Shown in pieces: positions 35,000 to 44,782 of a DNA stretch of 64,000 nucleotides (the stretch's first letter is position 1; each line of letters starts with the position of its first letter). The notes beneath the pieces are model-generated. The model ran no database searches, had not been told where the DNA came from, and saw nothing but the letters and a program-made list of their open reading frames with translations. The translations under genes were made by a program, and so were the position numbers. The DNA comes from Bacillota bacterium (lineage in GTDB: Bacteria > Bacillota > Clostridia > Lachnospirales > Lachnospiraceae): assembly GCA_023409535.1 (NCBI GenBank), contig JAEYGZ010000013.1:1-64000 (forward strand), written 5' to 3'.

Positions 35000-36319
35000 A
35001 TGAGTATTTATGATAGACAGTACGACGTTGTGGTTGCGGGGGGAGGTCCGTCCGGGATTGCAGCGGCAATCGCGGCAGCAAGAAATCATGCCGGCGTATT
35101 ATTAATTGAACGGTATGGTTTTTTGGGAGGTATGGCTACCAATGCCTCCGTACCGGTATTTTGCCCGTATAGTGACGGTGAGAAAGCAATCATAAGAGGA
35201 ATTGGCCTGGAAGTATTGGAAGCGATGAAAGCACAGGCCTGGAGGGAACCATCTGACTGGGAGCTGCATGAATTGGACTGGGTTGCGATTGATCCGGAGA
35301 TCTTAAAAAGGGTTTTGGATGGAATGGTGTTGGAAAGCGGATGCGGCGTATTGCTCCATACCCTGGTGGAAGGTGTTGAATCGGAAAAGGGAGAAGTAAA
35401 AGGAATTACGGTTGTGAACAAGGAAGGCCGGTTTCAAATCCGATCAAAGATTTTTATTGATTGCACCGGAGATGCAGACCTGGCAGCGAAAGCAGGCGGC
35501 GAATTCGAATACGGTGATGAGAACGGATTGGTTCAGGGGGTAACGCTTTGCTTTCGGCTGGCAAATGTCAATGGTGAGAAATATAGGAACTATCAAAAAG
35601 AGGAGCACGAAACCGGTAATTTAAATGTTGCGGTAAACAAAGCAAGAAAGAACGGGGACTTTCCTTTTCCGGAAAGGGATGTTGCTACCTTCAAGCTGCA
35701 GCACGGCAGTATTGCAGGCTTGAATTTCGGGCATGTGTTTGAAATCAATCCGCTAAAGGCAGAGGATTTGACAAGGGCAGAAATGGAAGCCAGAAAGAAA
35801 CTTCCCGATTTGATCCGGTTTTTAAATAAGTATGTTCCCGGCTTGGAGAATGCCGTTTTGGCTTCCTCCGGCCCGTTTATCGGGTTAAGGGAGTCCAGAA
35901 GAATCCTGGGAGAATACCGCTTAACGAAACAGGACTATATAAATCGGGCTTTATTTGACGATATCATCGCAAGGTATGCGTATCCCATTGATATTCATGC
36001 GTCCAGTCCCAGGGATATCCTTGCCGAGCATGAAAAAAATGAATTTTATACCTCAAGATATAAAGCGGGGGAATCCTATGGCATTCCATACAGGGCATTG
36101 CTTCCCAAAGGCTTGGAGAATGTCATCGTGGCCGGAAGGACACTGTCGGCAGACAGGGCAATGCATGGCTCCTTCCGGGTAATGCCATGCTGCTTTGCTA
36201 CCGGCCAGGCCGCGGGCACCGCCGCTGCGATTTGCAGTGCGGAGGGTAAGAAGCTAAGAGATATTTCGATAGTCAGGTTGCAGGAAGTACTTAGAAAGCA
36301 GGGCGCATATATCGGCTGA
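35000..36319 (+). CDS. FAD-dependent oxidoreductase
   Basis: A 439-aa flavoprotein of the same PF12831-type family as its neighbour but without the extra C-terminal domain. The motif VVVAGGGPSGIAAAIAA binds FAD, and the segments YGFLGGMATN and IDCTGDADLAAKAG follow the family pattern. AAGGAGG precedes the ATG. Together with the neighbour it suggests an oxidative step in use of the imported glycan. It ends the apparent operon that began at 27417. Confidence 0.85.
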   Translation: MSIYDRQYDVVVAGGGPSGIAAAIAAARNHAGVLLIERYGFLGGMATNASVPVFCPYSDGEKAIIRGIGLEVLEAMKAQAWREPSDWELHELDWVAIDPEILKRVLDGMVLESGCGVLLHTLVEGVESEKGEVKGITVVNKEGRFQIRSKIFIDCTGDADLAAKAGGEFEYGDENGLVQGVTLCFRLANVNGEKYRNYQKEEHETGNLNVAVNKARKNGDFPFPERDVATFKLQHGSIAGLNFGHVFEINPLKAEDLTRAEMEARKKLPDLIRFLNKYVPGLENAVLASSGPFIGLRESRRILGEYRLTKQDYINRALFDDIIARYAYPIDIHASSPRDILAEHEKNEFYTSRYKAGESYGIPYRALLPKGLENVIVAGRTLSADRAMHGSFRVMPCCFATGQAAGTAAAICSAEGKKLRDISIVRLQEVLRKQGAYIG

Positions 36320-36493
36320 GCTAATAATTTATTTATAGTGACGTTAAAAACAATTGTCTGCCGCGGTAAACAGCCATACAATGAGTTCTTTGACTGCCCA
36401 ATTCTGTAAGATTTTTTTGTGTTTTTATAAGTGTTGGTATATGATGTAAATAGATTTATCAATGCAAATACATAGTTGTGCAGGAGAATTAAA

Positions 36494-36991
36494 ATGGATA
36501 TTAATGAAGCAGTTAATCAATGTAAGCAGTCAGGTTTGTCTGGAATTGAATTGATTGAATATGCCCAAAGCGTGGTCAGCTCAAATATGAAATACTCGTA
36601 TACAAATTCCTTTGATCTGCCGGGTAAAGCGTTCCGGAGGGGGCGTGGTTATTGTTGGCATCAGGCAAGTGTTTTAAATCGTATCTTAAGAAAATCAGGG
36701 TTTGAAAGCAGGCTGGTATATTCCGCTCGAAATATTGTTCCTGAGAAATTATATGATGGAATCGTAGTGAAGGAACATATTTCCGGTCATGTTTGGTGCC
36801 GGGTTCAATATGATGGTGCGGAAAGAGATGTCTGTCCGGGAAATATCAACAACCGGTTTGGCAAAGTGCATTTTAGGCCCCTATCAAAAATTCGGCACTG
36901 GAATATATTTGTTTGTTTCTTTTCATACTGGGGATCAATAATCGTAAACTATAAAAGAATAAAAGAGATTATAAAAAGCTTTAATTCTTAG
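36494..36991 (+). CDS. Transglutaminase-like cysteine protein
   Basis: A 165-aa protein with the transglutaminase-like (papain-fold) pattern: Cys54 in GRGYCWHQA, then His in SGHVWCRV and Asp in ERDVCPG. Relatives include proteases and peptide-modifying enzymes, so the reaction is uncertain. AGGAG at 36482-36486 sets the start at the ATG at 36494, and a TTG 18 bases earlier has no site. No signal peptide is visible, and a hydrophobic stretch near the C-terminus (NIFVCFFSYWGSIIV) could be a membrane contact. It stands alone, with no functional partner nearby. Confidence 0.75.
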   Translation: MDINEAVNQCKQSGLSGIELIEYAQSVVSSNMKYSYTNSFDLPGKAFRRGRGYCWHQASVLNRILRKSGFESRLVYSARNIVPEKLYDGIVVKEHISGHVWCRVQYDGAERDVCPGNINNRFGKVHFRPLSKIRHWNIFVCFFSYWGSIIVNYKRIKEIIKSFNS

Positions 36992-37107
36992 TTTGCTATG
37001 CTTTAGGTGGATTGTTAAAATTCTTGCAGAAAAGCAAAATTAAAGCCGGCACGTGCTCCTGAAGAGTTTCATATAATATTGTGATCAGTTTTTTGGATGA
37101 TGATACG

Positions 37108-37653
37108 ATGAATTATAACGAATACGATGGTTATACTCCCTATGATTATGCTCAGGCAATCCCATTTATGCAAACAATGTACACGCCTATGGCAGTACAG
37201 CAGACGCAAGCTGCTGATATTTTCACTTATCCGCAAAATCTTAATGGAGCACTTGATCTGATCGAACAGGCACTTTCAGGTGAAAATGAAGACAGAATGT
37301 TTTATACTTGGCTGATCGATAATGCGCCTTCCGACGATGACGCACAGATAATATCGGGAATCCGTGACAATGAGATCGGTCACTATGTATTGTTCAGGCA
37401 GCTTTACTATGAAATAACCGGTATGTTACCCCGGCAGATTCAGGGGGAAGAGTTTGTACCTCCTGCAAATTATTGCGCCGGGTTGGCTCATGCTCTGCTG
37501 GGTGAGCAGAATGCCGTCCAACAATACCGTAAAATCCTCTATGCCATGCAAACAAGTGTGCATATCAATATAATGACTGAAATTATAACAGATGAACTTA
37601 GACATGGAATTCTTTATAACTATCTTTTTACCAAAAATGGTTGCAGGGGCTAG
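37108..37653 (+). CDS. Ferritin-like domain protein
   Basis: A 181-aa protein whose C-terminal two-thirds looks like a four-helix ferritin-like or rubrerythrin-like fold. Acidic and His residues are spaced as in diiron proteins: Glu in ENEDRMFY, DNEIGHY, GEQNAVQQYR and DELRHGILY. The N-terminal 50 residues are Tyr/Asp/Gln-rich and disordered-looking. The start is uncertain. A TATAAT at 37072-37077 suggests the transcript begins near 37084, which favours the ATG at 37108 over the GTG at 37081. The function could be oxidative-stress or spore-coat related, but neither is shown here. Confidence 0.65.
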   Translation: MNYNEYDGYTPYDYAQAIPFMQTMYTPMAVQQTQAADIFTYPQNLNGALDLIEQALSGENEDRMFYTWLIDNAPSDDDAQIISGIRDNEIGHYVLFRQLYYEITGMLPRQIQGEEFVPPANYCAGLAHALLGEQNAVQQYRKILYAMQTSVHINIMTEIITDELRHGILYNYLFTKNGCRG

Positions 37654-37660
37654 GAAGAAT

Positions 37661-37701
37661 AGGAAAAACCGGGGCAAACGTATTTTGCCCCGGTTTTTCC
37701 T
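37661..37701. terminator. Strong bidirectional terminator
   Basis: A perfect 18-bp stem (left arm 37661-37678, right arm 37684-37701, 5-base loop) with A-rich and T-rich flanks and a CCGGGGC core. It lies between convergent genes ending at 37653 and 37772. Confidence 0.92.
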
Positions 37702-37771
37702 GTCCTATTGCCATGAAATCTGCAAGGTTCTCTGTTAACCAATATTTTTAAATGATAAACAGGATATCATA

Positions 37772-38470
37772 TCATTCACCTGCTAACACAATATTCAATG
37801 CTTTGATTTTTCCATCCTCAAGGCTAAAATGAAAATCCAACGGAACAGGGCTGCCCTCGAAGGTGCCGGATATCGTGGCTGTGACAACTGTTTCGCCGTG
37901 CTCCTTCCTGCAATGAGTGATTTCGGTTACGACCTTCGCAGTCCGGTTTGCCTCAAGGATATGTTCGCTGATCGCATCGGGACCATGATATTCTTCCTCC
38001 TCATCGACTAACACGGCATCTGCTGCAAAGCAGCCTGCAAGCAGAGTATCGTCATAAACATCGGAGGCATGATAATAGGCTGCAATCGGCTGAGGTAACG
38101 GGATTGCTCCGGGGTTAGAGGAACGGACATTGTGCAGGTACTTGATCTTATCCCCTTCCGGTATAAAATGAAAATCAAGATAGAGCGGGTCCGGCAGTCC
38201 GGTTTTGTCGTAGTCTCCGTCTGATTTTGCAGTTATGACAATCTCACCGGCGTCCTGAACGGCATTTGTAACCTCCAGCCTCAGGCGGACGCCGAAATAG
38301 TCCCGTCCGCTCCATTCTTTGATGGCGGCTTTCCCGCGATATTCTTTCCCGGCATCTGTTACGACGGCATCCTCAGTAAAAATTGAAAGGAAGGCTGCAG
38401 GGTCGTCCGTGTTTGTTGCTTGAAAATGCGCCTCAACCGGTTTTGGTAATTTAAGCTGATTATTTATCAT
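37772..38470 (-). CDS. Double NTF2-like (SnoaL-like) domain protein
   Basis: A 233-aa protein made of two NTF2-like folds, about residues 1-110 and 115-230. Each begins with a PxPxxAxxxA pattern (LPKPVEAHFQA, LPQPIAAYYHA) followed by a segment with FTEDAVVTD or FAADAVLVD, and ends in a LDFHF strand. The internal repeat shows duplication within the gene. Such folds bind small hydrophobic ligands or act as isomerase-like enzymes, and the activity here is unknown. AAGGAGG fits the ATG at 38470 best, and an ATG at 38476 is very close to it. It follows the WYL regulator gene and shares its upstream palindrome. Confidence 0.8.
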   Translation of the reverse strand: MINNQLKLPKPVEAHFQATNTDDPAAFLSIFTEDAVVTDAGKEYRGKAAIKEWSGRDYFGVRLRLEVTNAVQDAGEIVITAKSDGDYDKTGLPDPLYLDFHFIPEGDKIKYLHNVRSSNPGAIPLPQPIAAYYHASDVYDDTLLAGCFAADAVLVDEEEEYHGPDAISEHILEANRTAKVVTEITHCRKEHGETVVTATISGTFEGSPVPLDFHFSLEDGKIKALNIVLAGE

Positions 38471-38529
38471 GATCATTTCCTCCTTATACTGTGCGAACAA
38501 TAATTGTTCAGGCCTTAATTATATCAATC

Positions 38530-38557
38530 ATAACCTGACAGCATCGGGTCAGGTTAT
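38530..38557. promoter_or_regulatory. Palindromic operator candidate before the NTF2-like gene
   Basis: ATAACCTGAC at 38530-38539 and GTCAGGTTAT at 38548-38557 form a 10-bp inverted repeat with 8 bases between. The same half-site ATAACCTGAC occurs upstream of the regulator gene at 39486-39519, so both are probably bound by the WYL regulator. It overlaps the regulator's stop codon. Confidence 0.6.
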
Positions 38558-39459
38558 CTTTCATATTTTGTGATAATTTCATTTAATTCACGCCGAAGCA
38601 TGCCGCGTATATTCTCGGGTGCCAACACTTCAATATCGGCGCCGAAGGAAAGGAGATAGCGGATCAGCCATTTGCCGTCCGGCAAGGAAGCGGTAACTGT
38701 AAATGAGCCGTCCTGATTTTTCGTAATATCCTGTTCGGCAAACTCGTCGTATACACGGTAGGCTCCCTTGGGAGCTATCTTCAGGTGTACATCCATCCAG
38801 TTCTGCGTTTTTTGCGCCTGACTGCTTTCCGGTAATTCAAAGATCCTTTCCGGGAAAGCTTCCGATGTCATCCGGACATTTGACATCCGTGTGATTTTAA
38901 AGTTTCTGCAGGTGTTCTTTGTCAAACAGAACGCATACAGGTACCAGGCATTTACCTTGAATACGAGTCTGACCGGTTCGACACTCCGGACGCTTTTTTC
39001 GCCGGAGGAACTGAAATAATTAAATTCGATGATCCGGTGGCTTAAGATGGCGTCTTTTATCACGGTGAATTGACAGGAGCTGTTTTTATCACTGCCCCAG
39101 GGGGTGAAATCTACCTCGATCCAATTTGTTTTGTTTTTGTTGAAGAGACTGCTCAGCCTGGCAAGCACCTGCTCCGCCTCCGGAGCCTGTGTTATTACCA
39201 GACTTTGCAATGCGTATAAGATCTCATTTTGTTCCCTTTCTGAAAGAACCGATTTATCAAGTACATAATCCTCAAGCAATGAGATTCCGCCGCCCTTTCC
39301 CTGGCTTGCATAAACCGGGATCCCTGCGGAGGACAGCGTATCGATATCCCGGTAAATGGTTCTTACCGATACCTCAAAGCGTTCCGCCAGTTCTTTGGCG
39401 GTTATAGATTTCTTACTAAGTAAAATATAAATAATTTCAAACAATCTGTTGCTCTGCAT
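38554..39459 (-). CDS. WYL-domain transcriptional regulator (YafY/DeoR-like)
   Basis: A 301-aa regulator with an N-terminal winged helix-turn-helix (residues about 1-60, KSITAKELAERFEVSVRTIYRD) and a central WYL domain (SHRIIEFNYFSS to the segment NAWYLYAFC), then a C-terminal extension. WYL domains sense small ligands or nucleic acids. GAGGTG precedes the ATG. The paired palindromes around the gene suggest it controls itself and the NTF2-like gene 53 bases downstream. The inducer is unknown. Confidence 0.9.
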   Translation of the reverse strand: MQSNRLFEIIYILLSKKSITAKELAERFEVSVRTIYRDIDTLSSAGIPVYASQGKGGGISLLEDYVLDKSVLSEREQNEILYALQSLVITQAPEAEQVLARLSSLFNKNKTNWIEVDFTPWGSDKNSSCQFTVIKDAILSHRIIEFNYFSSSGEKSVRSVEPVRLVFKVNAWYLYAFCLTKNTCRNFKITRMSNVRMTSEAFPERIFELPESSQAQKTQNWMDVHLKIAPKGAYRVYDEFAEQDITKNQDGSFTVTASLPDGKWLIRYLLSFGADIEVLAPENIRGMLRRELNEIITKYER

Positions 39460-39485
39460 CCTATCACCTCAAATACATTATAAAA

Positions 39486-39519
39486 CAAATAACCTGACAA
39501 TAGTATGTCAGGTTATTTG
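39486..39519. promoter_or_regulatory. Palindromic operator candidate before the WYL regulator
   Basis: CAAATAACCTGACA at 39486-39499 and TGTCAGGTTATTTG at 39506-39519 are perfect 14-bp arms around ATAGTA. The site lies 27 bases before the regulator's start and shares its half-site with 38530-38557. It also faces the divergent gene starting at 39641. Confidence 0.7.
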
Positions 39520-39640
39520 CGTTCCAAAACTCTGTGCGGAAGTAATATAATGAATAGTTTGAGGTTACAGGGATATAATTTTGGTAAATACCTGTAAATA
39601 TGTAAAGATATTCTGCATATCGAAAGGAGCTTATCAGAAA

Positions 39641-42600
39641 ATGTCAGCAGAAATAATCAACAACCGTAAAGCTGCCAGGGGGAAAGCCTCAAGGAACCAA
39701 TATTCCGGCTGTTACGAGAAACTCCGAATTCAGGAGAATATGGTGTTATATCATAACAACGGTCCTGTAAATATTTCAGGTACGCCTTATATTATCTTTC
39801 AGGAGCTTATGGGCAGGACAGAACAGGATGGTCTCATTCATTACTGGGTTTTAAACGGTAAAAAAAATCACGATGATATCAAATTACAGAAATATGAAAA
39901 GAATCCAAGAGTAAAATTTATCAAAAAAGGTACTTCAAGCTATTTTGAAGCTTTTGCTAAGGCGAAATATATTATTTATGATAATTGCTTGCCTGCTTTC
40001 TTTATAAAAAAAGAAGGGCAGGTTTGTGTGAATGCTTGGGATGAAACACCGCTGAGGCATATTGGTGCACATGCCGCGGTAAAATCAGCGGCAGCGATTT
40101 GGAATACGCAGAAGAATTTTTGTTTTTGTGATTATTTTGTATCACCCAACCGGTATACGACGGAAAAAGTGATGGATGCCTATTATAGCAGCGGACTTTT
40201 TCCAGGGACAATCACCGAAGCAGGCGGCTTGGCCGGTACCTTGCGCCAGGGAAACCGGCAGGAGATCCTTCAGAGGATAGAAAAGAAACTGAACTGCAAT
40301 CTGAAGGATAAGAAAATTATTCTGTATATGCCGTCCTCGAGAAAGTTGAACGGGAAATATGTCGATCAATCCAGGAATATAAAACAAAACGCAGCTAAAC
40401 TCCAGCAGGGTATTGCGGGGGAGTACGCCATCCTTACCAGGTTAGAACCCAGGGATTATGGTTATTTCGCCGGGAAGAAGACAGAGCTCTTATTGGCACC
40501 CCAGGAGCTGGAACATAACGAATTATTTTCCATAGCAGATGTGCTGGTTACGGATTACGGCAATCAATTTTTTGAATTCTTATATACAGGGAAGCCCATC
40601 GTATTTTTTGCTTATGACAGAGAGAAAAGCGGGATCGACCGGGAAGTTTACCTGCTCTATGACACTTGTCCGGGGGCTGTTTGTGCAAATATAAAGCAAT
40701 TGAAACAGGCAGTGGAAGGGATTGCAAACGGTACCTATGATTATCATGACAGCTATGAAGAATTCGTTCGTTCCTATGCACCCCATAAGGATGGAGTCGC
40801 TGCAAAAAGGGTAAGCGATATTATTTTCGACGAAGGCCGGAATAGTCAAAGCGGCTATTTTTATCAAGATCATACGGATAAAAAAATCATTTTACTTCAT
40901 GTGGGCAAATTAGATCAGATTGCAGAGAGAGAACTATGCTACCATATACTGCGAAACATCGATTATAGTCAGTCGATAGCGGTGGTTGACGGAAAAGACA
41001 TCTACTGTTATTGCCATGAATTTTCAAAGATTAATAACGATATTCGGATCATGAACTCCAAAGTAGAAAACAACAAATCGGTTCAGGATAGAGCACGGTT
41101 AATAAACCCGGATTTCATTCGGGAGGAAAGAATACGTAAATTATTTCATCGTGAATTCCTTAGTATGTATGGCGGTATCAGGTTTGATTCAATCATAGAT
41201 ACAACGGGCCGGAGAGGCATCTGGATGAATGTATTTTCATCCTTAACCGGCTGTGAGAAAGTTCTTATGATAAATCAGAAAGACGGCACGAGAGGATTTC
41301 TGAAGGACTATGCCGGGTATATGGACAGGATTGTTGTCGTAGGCTCCGATGCCAAAACCATGGCGGTTGATCCAAGAATTACCGGAATCCCGAAGCAGGA
41401 TTTTATTGAAATGTGTGAAAAAAATTCATTTAATGTCTTATTTATCTCTGCTTTTGATTCAACCAATTCCGTATTTGTGAATTTAATTAGAGAATTAACT
41501 GCAAGGGGCCATCACTGCACTGTTGTTGTGAAGGATAAAGCGGATATCATAAATAATAAAATGTACTTACAGGAGAAGATACCGTTTGTTGAGATCGATG
41601 AATTTGACATGAAGCTTGTGGGAAGCTTTGATTTTGTATTTTCCGCACCGTTAAAATATAGGTGTTATGCAGCTTTATATAAGAATCTATACGCTGCCAA
41701 CAGATTCATCCTTACCTTTGCTAGTCTGTTTTCCTCTATTGTTATGGGTGTAAATCCGGATCTGGCTTTAAGCATCGGGAAAAGTAAATTTGATGAGTTT
41801 GAAGAAAACGGATTAAGGTATAATCAGATTGCCATAGGTAATCCGCAATATGACCGGCTGCTGCCTTTTAAAAAAAGTGCGGCAGAAAACGAAAACAGGA
41901 TAATACGAAAAGTCATTATCATAGAACAGGGGGCATATCCCTACGGTAAGAAAGGGAAAACACAATTAGCTGAAGTATTATGCCAGATGGCTCGAAATAA
42001 TCCTGAGATTACATTTACCGTTAAGCCAAGATACCTTCCTTCCGAGCAGGGAAGGCAGCTTCATGTAATATCAGAGCATTTATATGATTTTATAGAAGAG
42101 AAGCCGGATAATCTCATATTACTGACAGAGCCGGTAGTTATGGAAGACATCATACAGGATTTTGACGCTGCGATAACTACCTGGAGTACGGCGTATTTAG
42201 ACGCCGCTATTCTGGGACTTCCGATTATCTTAATTGAAGGACTGGATTCTATTGATGTATTCAATGTTCGAGGACAGCGTATCAAAGCCGCATATGACCG
42301 GCTGAGATATTCCGGCTGCGTGGTACATTATAAAGTGTTATATCAGAACCCGCTGCCCTTTCAATTGGTAGAGGAAAGCTATTTAAGGGAAGAAATTTAT
42401 GATCCCTGCAATCCAAGTACGCCAAGAATATTGGAATTGCTGGAGTTTTTATACCGGAAGCTGATTATTACGGATCAGCGATGGAAAGGCATTCATCAGT
42501 TTGAATTTAAGGATTTCTTCCACCGCTTTGAAGGAATTCCGCTCATTGATGTGAACAGTAATGAATATAAATGTAGAAAACGCTTGTTTCATAAGGCGAA

Positions 42601-43384
42601 TAAGGTATTACAGAGGTTTATCTTTGATAACCGGTGCATGGGACAGGTAATGGATATCGATAAGCTAAAAAGGATATGGGAGTATCCCGTTAACAACAGA
42701 ACCGATAAGGACGAGATAGCATCTGCGATCAAACAGCTGGTGCGGGATACGGAAGAAATCAAAACAGAATTCTTTGCCAATCATTTTGATCTGGTATGTC
42801 AGGATAGAATTCTGCAGGATTATTATTTTCAGTGGTTATATAAAACGCATAGGTACCATGAGCTTTTAACTTACGAGGGTATCCTGATCTGTCCGGAAAG
42901 TCTTTATTTCTACAAGGCAATTATCTTATACAGGAAACATCGCTATAAGAAGGGAACCTGGTATATGACTCAATTCTTCCATCTGTCTGCAGGCAAGGAA
43001 TGCAAGGATTTACGGAAGGATATGACGATTTCTCCATATCTGTGGAAGGAGCGTTTCAGCAAGTATCTTATCCTTTATTACCTTGACCGTTATGGAGCAT
43101 ATGAAGTGATTGAAGAAATTGCTTCCCATAACGTCATATATCAGCGGGATATCCTGCTGTATTACAGGGTGAAAAGTTATATTAACCGCGGTATGTCAGC
43201 CCAAGCGGTAAAGCTATACGAGGAATACAGCCATGTAAAGCTAAAAAAGTCAAAGAACAAGGGACTTAAGGTTCGAATCAGGTATTATGCCGGTAAATTT
43301 TTTTACAGAAGAACCGAAGGCTTGCTGCATGCCGATATGGAACAGTCAAACAATGAGTTATTGTATGAAGGAAAGGAAAAAGGA
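39641..43384 (+). CDS. Large protein with degenerate CDP-glycerol glycerophosphotransferase and second transferase region
   Basis: A 1248-aa cytoplasmic protein, start set by AAAGGAG at 39623-39629. Residues about 60-390 resemble the Glyphos_transf (TagB/TagF) family, including VLVTDYGNQFFEFLYTGKP. However, the conserved active-site His of the WHGTPLK motif is replaced: here it is WDETPLR with Asp134, and no clear RAH segment is present. Residues about 605-960 form a second GT-B-like half (NVLFISAFDSTNSVF, GNPQYDRLLPF, TTWSTAYLDAAILGLPI), and the rest is helical. It may have lost or changed its activity. The next gene encodes an intact relative. Confidence 0.65.
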
Positions 43385-43446
43385 TGAATGCAAGCGTAAT
43401 AGCGGAGATTGGATGCAGCCATAAAGGTGATATTACGGTGCGGTAA
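43384..43446 (+). pseudogene. Remnant of a neuB-like sialic-acid synthase gene
   Basis: Directly overlapping the previous stop codon (ATGA) is a 20-codon frame reading MNASVIAEIGCSHKGDITVR and then TAA. IAEIGxxHxGD is the N-terminal signature of NeuB-type N-acetylneuraminate synthases, so this is the start of such a gene cut short. In another frame, 43443-43484 reads VREAIDSILNMRL and stops, plausibly the 3' end of a different gene. A deletion that joined the two is the simplest explanation. The remainder of the enzyme is absent from the window. Confidence 0.65.
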
Positions 43447-43485
43447 GGGAAGCCATCGATTCTATCTTAAATATGAGGTTATAAA

Positions 43486-44751
43486 GTGAAAGCTAAGATG
43501 AAAAAGATACTCAAGGAATTAGCAAAAAAAAGTGAGCTTTGCAGGGCACTTTATCGAAAAGCGCAGTTTTACAATAGAAAACGGATGTATCGCAAATTCT
43601 GCCGCTCTGAGCAGACCAACGATAAAATGGCAGTATTTGAAGCGTTTCTAGGCGGAAGCTTTGCCTGTAATCCTAAGGCGCTGTATCTTGCCATGCAAAA
43701 GGATGAAAAATATAAGGATTTTCAATTTGTGTGGGCGGTAAACAACGTAGAAAAACATGCGTATTTAAAAAAGTATAAAAATACCAAGGTCGTGAAACGT
43801 ATTTCAAATGCTTATCATAAATCCTTAAGCCAGGCGAAGTATATTATATTTAATTCCGGTCTTCCTGCCTATGTTAAGCTAAGAAAGGATCAGATTTATA
43901 TTCAGACCTGGCATGGGACGCCTTTAAAAAGGCTTGGCTGTGATATCAGGGTAAGCGGAAGTGCTAAATTTAATCTGAAAGAGATTCACAGGCAATACAG
44001 AACCAACGGAAGGAAATTTACTTATTTACTTTCACCATCCGCATTTGCTACAGAAAAGTTATCTTCTGCGTTTGGTTTGACAAAAGAGAGACAGGAGCAA
44101 ATTCTTATTGAGGAAGGATATCCAAGAAATGATGCTCTGTTTCAGTATAATACAGAGCAGCTGCAAGCTTTCAAGAATAACTTGGGACTTCCGGCAGATA
44201 AGAAGGTGATCCTGTATGCCCCGACATTTCGGGATAATCATTATGAATTTTCCGTTGGATTTCAATATAAGGGCAGGCTGGACTTTGATATGCTGAGAGA
44301 AGAGATTGGCGGCGAGGCTATTGTTTTATTTCGCGCGCATTGTCAGATTGCAGATAAATTTGATTTTGGGAACTATAACGGGTTTGTTTATAATGTGTCC
44401 AAATACGAGGATATCAATGAATTGTACGCCATCAGTGATCTGTTGATTACAGATTACTCCAGCGTCCTGTTTGATTATGGGAATCTAAGGAAACCTATGA
44501 TATTTTATATGTATGACCTGGAGGAGTACCAAACTAAGGTCAGGGATTTCTATCTTGATCTTGAAGAGCTTCCCGGCTCTATTGTAAGGAAAGAGGAGGA
44601 GTTAGCTTCAGAGATCAGAAACCAGTTAAAGAATTTTAAATATGATGAAAAATACAGAGCATTTAACCAGAAGTTTAACAATCTGGACGGGAATGATTGC
44701 AGTGAAAGAGTCCTGAAACGAATTATGGGATCAGACGGAAAGCCGGAGTAA
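43486..44751 (+). CDS. CDP-glycerol glycerophosphotransferase (TagB/TagF-like)
   Basis: A 421-aa protein that should transfer polyol phosphate units during wall or capsule teichoic-acid-like polymer synthesis, at the inner face of the membrane. The catalytic motif QTWHGTPLKRLG (His143) and FRAH (His285) are intact, as is LLITDYSSVLFDY. It starts at a GTG after TGAGGTT, with a downstream ATG at 43498 less well placed. It lies just after the sialic-acid synthase remnant and the large degenerate relative, so this was probably once a bigger surface-polymer cluster. Confidence 0.88.
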   Translation: MKAKMKKILKELAKKSELCRALYRKAQFYNRKRMYRKFCRSEQTNDKMAVFEAFLGGSFACNPKALYLAMQKDEKYKDFQFVWAVNNVEKHAYLKKYKNTKVVKRISNAYHKSLSQAKYIIFNSGLPAYVKLRKDQIYIQTWHGTPLKRLGCDIRVSGSAKFNLKEIHRQYRTNGRKFTYLLSPSAFATEKLSSAFGLTKERQEQILIEEGYPRNDALFQYNTEQLQAFKNNLGLPADKKVILYAPTFRDNHYEFSVGFQYKGRLDFDMLREEIGGEAIVLFRAHCQIADKFDFGNYNGFVYNVSKYEDINELYAISDLLITDYSSVLFDYGNLRKPMIFYMYDLEEYQTKVRDFYLDLEELPGSIVRKEEELASEIRNQLKNFKYDEKYRAFNQKFNNLDGNDCSERVLKRIMGSDGKPE

Positions 44752-44782
44752 ACAAGAGGAAAATACTTGGTCCCATAAAAGG

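Noticed and set aside
36320..36475. Small RNA or hairpin terminator after the second flavoprotein
   Set aside because: There is an AT-rich stretch with T runs, but no stem of more than a few base pairs could be drawn.
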